Part shown: positions 11,123-23,100 of the stretch, in pieces
How positions within the stretch are numbered: position 1 is the first letter of the stretch
How the letters are laid out: every line of letters starts with the position of its first letter
Assembly: GCA_037976565.1 (NCBI GenBank)
Contig: CP137682.1
Span: 3,594,827 to 3,658,826, forward strand
Source of the DNA: Mesocentrotus franciscanus
Taxonomy: Eukaryota > Echinodermata > Echinoidea > Camarodonta > Strongylocentrotidae
Length of the DNA stretch: 64,000 nt
Reading direction: 5' to 3'
The notes under the pieces: model-generated
Databases searched by the model: none
Told to the model about the DNA's origin: nothing
The model's input: only the letters and a program-made list of their open reading frames with translations
Program-made: the position numbers and the translations under genes

Positions 11123-14100
11123 GTAAGTATAATGATCAACTCCAGTCCTGAAGAAGGCCTGTTAATTTTTGTTATCTCAACTTCTTTGCTGCCAATTATA
11201 AGTGGATAACTAGCAAGCAGCCTCTGAAAATGACTTCAAAGATAATTTAATTACTCCTGTAAAGTTGGCTTCATTGCAACTGAAATGGTCAATGTCACTT
11301 TGATGGCACTTTTGTATTGTCTTTGTAATTGACCTCAATGATTGCTTGTATATATGAGATAGTGCAGCATGCAAAATTATAAATGATCATGCTTAGGTCT
11401 AGACCTAATTGAAAATATTTAGAATATCATGGAAACATTCAGCTAATGCTACATGGTCAGTTGGTCACAACCCGCTGTGCGTCTTTTTACAAGGGCGTGT
11501 CTACAGCTACGGTCCGGTGGTGAGCCAACTTCTACGATTCGCACATCCTTCTTAAATGATCCCTTGTGTGCGCCTTGCACACATACACCCCCTTACCTAC
11601 AAGAATCCTTGAGGTGAACTCAAAACCCTGTGAAGGGTGCCTTACAGCTCTGTATTGCTGTGTACTATGACATGGGGCTCTAAAGACCGCTGCAAGTAGC
11701 CCCTGCGATGCTTGCAGGAAGCCCTTGCGAGGTTTGCAAAGAAGTACAATGGCTGCATGTGTCCAAAAACATAGCCACGCGCATAGGCTATAGGACATGT
11801 CAAAAATCCTCCTGCAGGTGCTTGTATGTTCTGCTTGCCTTAAAAAAACAGTGACTCCAACGCAAGGATTTTCTATGAAATCTGTCGTAGAGCAGACGCA
11901 GAAAGGTGCACGGCTGGTTGTGACCATAGCCAAAATTGGGTGCGGTAGTATAATTGTATTTGCAGGTGATTATAGTTGTGAAGCTACAAGTATTTAACTG
12001 TGTGGATAGACTTACAACTTCAGGTTATACATCATTTACCAATGAACACTTTACCTGAAGTTGGGCATCATGAATTATTTCATTCATTTTGGCTCCCAAA
12101 ATTACTCATCAACAGAGATTAGCCTTTCTGTTTCAAGTGGCTAAAAATTCTGGTTACCGGTATGTATTTGACCCAATCAGACCCATTATATTTTGTAACT
12201 CCTTTGGTAATAATAAAGTAAAAGAGTATTTTACTTGGTATATCTGTGAGGTCTTATTTTATTCTACCGTATTCAGATGCACTTGGAAAACCATTTAAAT
12301 AAGTGAATTCTAAATGCACCTACATGTACATTTACATACCTGTTTATCCTATTTTTTTGTTTCAATTAAGGCAATTCTATGAGAACTACAAGAGGGGTAA
12401 AATGGATGAGGCCATTGCTCCAGCTTTCTTGATTCTTTGGATGTTTGGTGATTTATCCAATCTAGTAGGATGTATTCTAACTGATCAACTACCCACACAG
12501 GTAAACAAAGTTATAGTCATGCCAAGCATTTTAACAGTTATCACTTTGATTGCTTTTTTAGCCTCTGCATGGTTGCTTGTTTTCCACTCTTGCAATTTTG
12601 CACAAAACAATAGGCATAAAATGATGGAAGGTTTGCTTTGTACAACCCAATGTCTTTAATTGCAAAATTACTCATTTCCTGTCCTGATTAGCTCCATTAC
12701 AACCCTTTAAACACTGGTATAGATTAATCTGGCACTGGAAACAGATACAAAAATATTGAAGCATTATGTATATCTATCCCATGATAAATACAATGTGGCA
12801 CAGGAACATTATTTGTGTTAATGGGGTTTCCACTTGCTAGTCTTCAGGTCACTTTTGGGGTTCAGGCTTCATATTTATTATGATAGGTCTTTACCATGTA
12901 TCGATTTCTTTTCAGGGGAAATGAGTAAACCATCTTGAACCCTTGTTTTAATGAGTCTTTATGATATTTAATACAGATTTATAACAAAAACACTTCAAAT
13001 AAGAAATTTAAAGTGAACATCTTATAAAGCCACAGTTTGATATTTAGTGCTTAACAATTTATCACATACACAATGTAATCACAGTGATAACATTTTTAAA
13101 AGTTATTTGTACTGAGGTAAGATTGGGATTCTTAGTAAAATTTATCATAACTTCTTTTTTTCATTTCTAAGTATAGACATGATCAATTTTTCTTAACCTG
13201 TCAGGGATCCTCTGTCGTGCATTTCAGGACAAAATCCCAGGAGGATTCAAATTCTTTCGCATCCATATCGAACATCAAATAGTGTTATCATTATTATGTA
13301 TGTTTTTCTTTATCTTAAATTTTTTTTCCCTTGATCTTCTGGTTTTCAGTTTGCGACTGCCATCTACTACCTGATGATGGATGCCCTTATCATTACACAG
13401 TTCACCTATTATTACTTCAAGAATAAGAGGACGAGGGTCCATGTTGTTGGTAAGGAAGAGAGTTTGTAATTGGTTTTAGATTTACAGAAAAGTGTATTTT
13501 TAAAGAAATTTCTCAGTGTTGGTTAGGTGCCTGGGCCCCTTCAGATACATGGATGAAGAACTGCAATCATAATACAGGGGGACTACAGCTAGGAACATGT
13601 GGAGTACATATCTACCTTCATTTTATATGCTGAATTCAAGTTATGGTATAAGCAAACATGCACAGATCACAACATTTTTTTGCAAACATACATTTATTAA
13701 TATCCTTTTTTATGGGAGACAATACAAGTCACCACTGTTGGAGTTCATGCAGATCAAGGATTGATTAATTTAATAGTCATGAAGTATATATACATGCATG
13801 TGTTTGTACATTAAATCTCACTTCCCATGACAGATTTTGAATGTAGCAGTGGAATGATGTTTGTTTTTTCATTCTCTCCCAGTATTTAAGATATGCTCAG
13901 TATTTAAGATATGCTCAGTATTTATAAATTCTTTCTTATCTCTGTGTAGATAGTACTGTGCAAATATACGGCATGCAAGTTAATGTCAGTGCCAATGTTA
14001 ATGTAAATATCAGGGGCCCCCATATCACAAAGCTTTAATAGCATTGGATCGTCCAATTGAATTTTGCTATTGATTGCATTGATCAATTTTTATGCGATCA

Positions 14101-17100
14101 ATTGCAACATTGCAATCAATCATGAAACTCAATTGAACGCTCAATTGCTGAAGCTTTGTGTTATATGGCCAAGGGCTACTAACATGTATATTGCTACTGG
14201 CGTTGGTGTGTTACATGGCTATTCCTTTATCTACATGTAGTATGTGCCCTTATTGTATGCTCTTGTTCATTCACTTCAGTGAATGCACTTTCAGCAACTC
14301 TCATATGATGGTCTCCTATTGTACTTGGTTTCCTCTTAACTGCACGTACAAAGGACCCTATAATATACCCATTGTGGTCCCTGTGTTAAGGCTACTGGAA
14401 TTAGATCATTCAGTAGTTAGTGGGTTAACTGGTTGGATGGACTTAAGAGTCCCTTGCAGCTGAATACATGTGAGGCATCCTAATCATTTAATAGAAAAGG
14501 ATGCTCTTAAGGAAACAAGGAAGGCTTGAACAAAAGACCGGTAAGGATCATTGAAAGCACCAAGCATGTTCATTACACAGTTTATGTAGACAAAAGGCTT
14601 GAAAGTGATACACTGTACTGTATTGCAATTACATGTACATCTACATACAGTTCATGTACCAGTGTATATAGTTTGGGAGACAAACCAATGTTCAATACAC
14701 ATGAGCATATGATAATTTGGGCTGGGCGCTACTAGAATAGCTGTAGACCTGCAAGTACAAGAAGCAAACATTTACCCCCTTTTCCTACCCCTTTTTCCTC
14801 GTATAATATTGAAAACTATCCCAAAGAGAAAATTACATATTTTCAGGATTGTATCCCAAAGAGAATACATTTTGTGATTCATACATGTAAATCATAACAA
14901 TCTCCAGAGGTTTATCACATTTTCTTAGAAATAAATTCAAAACCTTCACACAGAAATACATGTAAGGGTCCTTCATATTTTTGTGGAAAAGTTATCCATA
15001 TCAATTTTTAAATCAGTTAATCCATTGATGCAATTGAAAGGTATGAAAATTTTATGAAATAGACCTAGCCTGAGAGATGTAATGGCACAATAGTTAATGG
15101 AAGATAATTATTCTAAAAATGAATCATTGTAATATGTATAATTTTTTTAATGTAAATTTTATTCCTAACATCTTTAATTTTGCTTGCCTTTCAACTTCTC
15201 CACCAATAGACTCTACACAAGAAAACCCTACTGTCCAAACCAGAAATCAAGATTATTCCCACATCATCTACTGCTGTACCTTCCTCCTCTCTACCTCGCT
15301 GCTTGTCTCATTACCATGGCAACAAGGTCAAAGTTCATCTCCTTTGAGGTCAAGTGCTACTGGCAGGTCTCTTCTATCCGTCTCTAATGCTAATAGCTCT
15401 GAACTGCCATGCTTACAGTACTACAAGGATACATCGAATTGTGTTTTCTTTGTGAGTATCATTTTAAGATATTATTATACATTTTATTCAAATTGATTTG
15501 AAAGCTGATTAACTCGTGGCTTACTAGAACCAGATTGCTCCTGTATTAAAACTAGGGAAAATAGAGAAATGAATGAAACAGAAGAGAGTTTGGGAGAAAC
15601 TATAAAGTATTAGGCATATTTGTGAATGGGGACCTTTACAGGTAACAGATTTTAAACTGATTTATGAATTAATGCACTAGTTTGGCTAGGAGGGATTAGA
15701 CCTCCTTGCATGTTCACTGACAGGTGGTTGTCTCATCAAATCAGCTCTCAATTAACATAAGCAAAAGGGGACCATGGGGGACCAACGGTCACCGCTTAGG
15801 CATTGTTTGCTGTATAGAGGGCGCAAGTAACTATAAGTAGTGCAGTGGGGCTTTAAAGAATGTACACAAACAGTGAAAATTTAAATATTTCAGAGAATTT
15901 TAAAAGAGTAACTGGTTCAGAGAATCATTATTTGAAATAAAATGAACATGGGACAAGTTGAAAACCAATCAAAATCCTTGAAACACACTCGCATGATCTT
16001 CTAGTTAAATCAGAAGGAAACCAGTGGGAGATTCTTTGTCTACTCCGGTCAAACGGCAGGAAGTAACATGTGTCATTTCCCTGACTGTGTTTCCCTTTCC
16101 CTGACTGAGTTTCCCTTTCCCTGACTGGGTTTCCCTTTCCCTGACTGAGTTTCCCTTTCAACATGAGGACAAATCAGCTGATTGAAAGGATGTTTAAAAA
16201 GTTCATTGCATTGTCCATTGTGCTCGATAAATCTTGCAAGTCTTGTACAAATGGTTGTGGAGATTGTGAAATCAATATCATTTTGTAAAATGTAAATATA
16301 AAATGATATTTTTTTACAATCAAATTTCATTTGGATTTGAAATGGATAGAGTTATAAAAGATGTGACAGTATCCTAATATTCACATTTTCCCTATGAATT
16401 ACCAGTTTAACCAGCTGGTGGAAAACGTGCTTTATAATGTACAGCATTCGGGTGGTACCGGTACATGTATTCTGAAAAGTATGTTTCTTTTACTTTAGTG
16501 AGAGGTTAGTTATGTATCATAGCAGATATAAATTAGGTCAAGTTATTGGATATAGCTGTGCTGAGTGAGCTACATGTACATGTACATGTACATACTGTAT
16601 GGTGTACAGTGTATATGAGTACAGGGTGTAGTTCTTAGAGACAACTGCATGAGGCAATAATATTAGTGCACAATTCCAATTCGCTTTGAAATTACCCTTG
16701 GACACCCCTCTCACTATTAAACATAAAATAGTAGACAGTTTTCTATGCACTACCTTGTCTGTAGTGGGGCTATACATGTTTAGAGTGTTTTCTGTACAGA
16801 GCCATGGCAACCAATAGGATTTTAATTACAATGTACATGTACATGTATAATTATGTGTCTCATCAAAATGTAGCCCTTCACAGTTTATTAACAAAGATTT
16901 CCTTTTCAACCTTACCGTAGAATTAATCTAAATTCGAATTTTCAAGTACACCGTATTAGCTGTTTAACAGTTTTTAGTCATATACTGTACATGCATCCCA
17001 CGTGTTACTGAATCTAAATGTTTGACATGGTCCATCTATATTTCCTTATTACTGTACATTGCCTTTCAATGCCTTGATGACACTCCTGTATCCTGTGCTA

Positions 17101-20100
17101 TTTCAAGGACCCACGTGCTCCGTGCATATACAATAGAGTCCAAGGTTCATGTACAGTACATAGAGCGTATAAACATGAAGCCTGACAATAGATGTTGATA
17201 TTAGTTCGTCACATGATGTTTTATAAACCAGCTATTTGATTGTGATGTTACAGGAAAATGACACATTTGTAGGTCACGTGGCTTGCGTAATCCTATCACG
17301 GTAGAAGGCTGAATGCTATTCGAACCACCCAAGTTTTCATGCTGCGTATTATTTTTGGACAAAGAAACGCATTTCTTCATGCATCAAATACAACATCGCG
17401 TCATGGGTATTGGAGTTTGATCGCTTACCAAAGGGAGACCATTTTAAATGGAAAATGATTCAAATAAGTGTGTTTTTCAAATATACCTTATCATTTTCTA
17501 AACTTTTGGAGGATTATGAAATTGTATTCAAATCAGACCAAAAGTTAGAATAGGCTTATAAATATAATTGAAAATGTATCTCTTGAAATATAATTTTTGG
17601 ATACACATCTGTAAACTTGATGGCCTTCAATGTTTTAACAAAGCAGAATTCGAATACAATCCCATATTCCTCCAAAAGTTTAAAAAATGATAAGGTATCT
17701 TTGGAAAACACACTTATTTGAATCATTTCTCAGAAAAAAAATCTCCCTTTTGTAAGCATTTGAGGTGTGCAACACCAGTGATTGTTACACATACGAGCCT
17801 CTTTTCCCAGAATATAAAATCAGGTTTTTGATTCCCTTTCTTTGATCAAGTTCAATATTGTTAGCATATTGCTTTTCCTCCGTGCAATACATCACTCCAC
17901 CGATGGAGAATCAGCGTGCAACATCGTTACAATATTGCATGCTGAGCGTGATATTCAATCACCCGCATGCATGATCAAGAGCTGCATGCGTATGCTGCCT
18001 TCGATCGGTGTAATGTGACAATAAACTACCATCAAAACTAACTTTGAACAAGAGATCTGTATAGTAAATAACATTAAAAAATGCGTAGCTAGTATTATGT
18101 TTTTAAACACAAATTAATATTCAAAACTTGGATCATCTTTCAGTTTGACTGGCCAAACTTTGCTTTTAGACTACTAGTAGAGACACTGTTGGATTTGAAA
18201 TTGCCATAGCACTTCTTGTTTTATGTAGTGCATCATCATTGGAATCTGCTAAGTAAATTGATCTTTTCAATCCTTTAACCTTCACTGTAGTTCAATTTTG
18301 TAATGTATAATAACAATAATATTGACTTTCTTTCGTGGTATATCAGATATATTGCATTCAGGTTGCGAATATATCTGATATACCACTCAAGGGCAGCCAA
18401 TAGTATATAAATATGGGGTTTAATACAGGAAGGTCCAAAGTCAAATGTTAAAAAAATAATGTGAAAAATTTCAGCGAGTTTGTATGTTTGAAATTAGTTT
18501 TTATATCCAGACATGGCCGAAATGTCTATTTAATTTGTAGGAGAAGCATGTAGAATGCAAACATCATGGTACCTGTATAGATTGCCTTAAATGTACTGGC
18601 ACCATTACTTTAAAAAAAATCTGTACAGACTTATGCTATGTGGTAGGTAAGCAGATAAACTACCGGTAGTTCCAAAGTAAATGAAAGATATGAGGACAAA
18701 TGGCAAAAGTTTACAGGAACAACAGAAACCTTTGATTTAATGTGATCTCCAATGTAGACATAGAAACTTGCATTTCACTCAAGGAAACGCCATTCAGAGT
18801 AACCTTCTCAACTCATGTAGCCTGTATATTAATACCGTAAAGGATATGAGGTTATTGCTTGGGTTACGACTGGGTTTTCATGTTGGGATACCATGTAAAA
18901 TCTTTGGTCAGTTGGTCCAGGGGTGAAGTAAGAAATTTGGTAACTATTAGAAGTCCGACCCCAGGATCCTCTTGCATAAATAGTTGTGTTTAAATGCAAC
19001 TCAAAAAAATCAAGTGCACGTTACAAATATGTGATCCTGATTGATTGAATTTCAAATTACATTTAATTTTCGAAATTGTGTTCTACAACTTCTCATGCAA
19101 GAGGGCCCAGAGCATAAATATCACAGTGATATCAGGTTTATTGACTACACAGTTTGATAACTAGCAAATACTTATCTTTCTGAGTTCTAAAGGAAGACTG
19201 AGATCTTAATAATTCAAGGTGGATTGTTAATTACAGCCTTTGACTTCCTGAAGCACATCCTCTTTACAAAATCACTCACTAGAATTAAGAAAGTAAAAGG
19301 TGCCATGTGATAACATGTGTTAGGTTTCACTCTTGATACTAGTACTTCAGTGAATTGATAATTTAAAGGTCATCACAGTTCTGGTAGTGACAGAAAATCA
19401 ATTCTTAGAGAGTCAGTAGACCGCTTTACAAGCACATTCAAATTTTATGCATACTTTTTAAACAAAAATTGTTCTTGACAACCTGAAAGCTTGTCTGAGG
19501 CTTGGCCAACATAGCAACAAGTAATGTATGCAGACTGGATTTCAAATATTGTAGTTCATTCATTATTAAGAGGCTGATGAAATTACTTGTCACTGTGTCC
19601 CCAGGAAAGAAACATCCATAAATTTGAATATGTCAGTAAACTGGTCTATTGAATTGTACATGTACATGTACACTGAATGTTCAAAGTCTACAAATAAATA
19701 CTCAAGGATTCGGCCAAAAACAATAGAGACACACCATATCATTTATCATACTGTCGGTGTGATAACAATTCAGAATTACTTTTAGCCACTTTCCAATTTC
19801 TATCAATTTAATGACATTACCAGATCTTGGAATGGCTTTAAGAAGTTTTGTGAAACTAAAACATCATTTAATTGAATTAACATAACCAACAATCCGGCAA
19901 TATAAGTAGCTCTTAGCCACTTTAGATCTCAGGGCATGCAGGAAGTGAAAGTTAGTTTGTGCGAAGTATGTGTATCACTACTTTAAAGTGAGAGAAGTAC
20001 ATGTAGTTGTATCTGTCTTAATTGCTCATGTTCACATACTTGATTGTCAATTTGATAACAATTTCAGGGGGGTGTTTCACAAAGACTAAGATCGACTTAA

Positions 20101-23100
20101 GTTGGACTTGAACTATGGCAGGCCATTCATGCCACTGGTTGCTCTCACCATTTGTCTCTCAAGGGAAATCACAAATCTACAGAATTTACATTTTTGATAG
20201 TTCATTGTTGAAGAAAAAAAGTTACTTACATTGTAAACTTAAGTTATATTTAAGACTTGGACTTCTTATACTACGGTATGCGATTTATGCCCTGAAAAAA
20301 ATTAGAGGGGAAAAACCTTGGAAATTATGATCTTTAGATAGTATTTTTTCCTTCAATAATGACCTATCAAAAAATGTAAATTCTGTAGACCACGATTTGT
20401 ACGTCCCTTGAGAGACCAATGCCAGGAATGGTGAGAGCAACCAGTGGCATGAACGGCCTGCCATAATTCAAGCCCAACTTCAGGCGATCTTAGTCTTTGT
20501 GGAACATTCCCCAGGTCTTGTATGGAAAAAAACTTCTCAAGGTTTTACTGGGACATGAGAGTTGCTGCATTTCAGGGAGGATTGTGTACCGGTACTTTCA
20601 TATATTTCTTCAGTATTCAACTTTCAGTCGATTTATTCTTACAATTGTGTGTTTTGTTTCTCCCCTTGCTAACCCCTTTCTAACAATGTGTAAGCTAGTG
20701 CTAGAAATTGACCTGGGCCCGTTGCATGAAACTTACCATTGATGGTAACTTTGCCATCAATGGCAACTACCATGGTAACAGGGCTCAACAGCCAATCAAA
20801 ATCAAGGTTTCCATGGTAGTTACCATTAATGGCAAAGTTACCATCAGTGGTAAGTTTTGTGCAACGGGCCCCTGGGGTGGTATTCTCAAAATTGTTGTAT
20901 GCTTTTTTGCATCTTCCTGAGATAATAGAGCGCTAAAATTCTTTGATTTCCCATATCTCAATATTTTATAAAAGTCCTTCTCTTGATGGAACAATTTCCC
21001 CCCTGCACTAAAAATCAGCCCATCACCTTATTCTTTTAAAGACCGTTATAAATCCCATCTTTAAAGTTTGTATTCATAATATGAAATATTATATATTGCA
21101 TGTTTCTTTCCTTGTTCTATTTCTTTGTTTGTTATAATTATGCATGTATTGTTACTTTTGGGGTCAACGTACTATAAGGCTATTTGCTCTTTTGTTGTTG
21201 ACCCCTCATTGTCATAATATGTTTTTGTTCTAATTGCTCTGTATTGATTTCTATTCGTACAGTATTACTCCGTTGTGTCTATTTTTTATGTATGTTTTTT
21301 TAATTGAGAATGAAATTTAAAGACAGACTAAGTTGGTATTTTGAAAATTGTCTTAGTGGTTTTTTTTTTATCTCTGGAAGGACTGCCTCTTTCTTATCTT
21401 TGACACTTTTTGAGACATAACAAATCAATTTTTTTTTAAATACCGGTATGATTAGGTCAACCAATAGGAGCACCCCTTAGGTAAACACATAAGGATTTGC
21501 TTTGCGCTTTGCGAGGACATTAATTTTGGCCGTAATAAATTACGGGTACATACAGTACATGTACATGTATGCGCTAAGCACTATTGACTGCAATTATTGA
21601 ACAAAATGGTTCCCCTACCCTGCTCGAATCAATTCATATATCATTGATGTGAAATCTTCAAAATCCAATTTTTTTAGTTTCTTTGAAATATCTCCTCTGT
21701 GAGAATTTGAGTCACACAAAGTTTTCAGAATATCGCCCCAGATGAATATTTCAAGACAATTCAAATTCTCTAACAATGCATGTAACCATTTCTTCCAATT
21801 TCAAGGTCAGTCAAGGTCAATGTATTGTTGAATAACACTTTTTTTTTCTGTGTTTCTTCCATTATTCTTTCAGGATTCATTAGATATATTTGGATATGTG
21901 TGTGGCTGTTTATCAGGTGTATTCTACGTGGGATCTAGGATACCTCAACTTATACAAAATGTAAGTAAAACATCCTTTGTATACAGTACTTGTACATGCT
22001 GTAGCGTACACATATTGACAGAATATACCACTGAAAAATAAATTCTCACAGAATCCAACAAAACTTACACTGAATGTTCAAGATTACAAATAAATAACAT
22101 GTGCCAAACGATTTTGGTAGAAATGTATAGGGGCTGAGTAATGAGCATAGAAAGATAAGGAAATCAAGGTACTGTAAGTAGGCCCGACACCATGTGCTTA
22201 ACACAGGTCCCTATGTGCAAATGAGAGTTGTAGTTTTTATTGAAAATGATTTCCAGCAAGATTTTGTGAGGTTGTTTTTATTTTACTGGTTCAAACAATC
22301 GATCTACTGCAGGATAAACAATCCAGAATGATTTACATGTATAGCCATGTTCTTTCAAGATTAGCTTTAAATGTGAATTATCATTTGTTCTTAGATATGA
22401 CTACATTAGACCAGAGGTATAATATTGTTGAAATATAATTCCAAACTTTGTTTTTACTTGTATAGGGGGTAGGGTATCTACATTTGTAGATTGCATTCAC
22501 ACTTAGTAAATTGCAATGTCAGTGTGATATGTTATTGCAAAGCATTGGATTACATGTATGTATCAAAGGAATTATCTTACAGTATTCAATTAATTGAAGA
22601 CATTGAAGCAGTTTCATGCCACTGGCAATCGGGGAACTCCTCAGTAATTTCTTTTTGGCTCAAAAATGAAGAAAAAGATCGACATGTAGAGGCCAGTGGT
22701 AAAATATTGTTGGAAGTACAATGTATAAGGAGAAAAGCTCATACTTTACTTTATATACTTTAAAGGCAGGGTATTCTCCTGACACTACTTCAGATTTACT
22801 GTATACTGCCATCTGCTGCTCACAATGTCCTGACGTGTCGACAGCCATGTGCCACAATGCATCACCAACTGATGATGCTTGGGTACAGGTACCAGAAATC
22901 GCTCTATGTACGCCTTCACCGCAAGGTGACGCAATTGAAACTAAATTTCAGTTATTGGTAGCGATGTCAGTAAAACACCCTGCCTGTAAGAGTAACACTT
23001 CAGCATTTATACTATATTATCTTCATTTATTTTCTTCTGCAGTATCGAAGACAGTCAGTAGAGGGCGTATCTATCTTAATGTTCATCTTAACGGTGACAG

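Larger units (their letters stand above)
15452..21873 (+). other. SLC66A1 intron 4 (6.4 kb, repeat-filled)
   Basis: No coding signal. It holds a dispersed direct repeat (15673-15861), a 20 bp minisatellite, two large fold-backs, two hairpins and several ACATGT palindrome runs (about 16572-16594, 16830-16848, 19655-19672, 21553-21570). The other parts show nothing recognisable. Confidence 0.75.
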
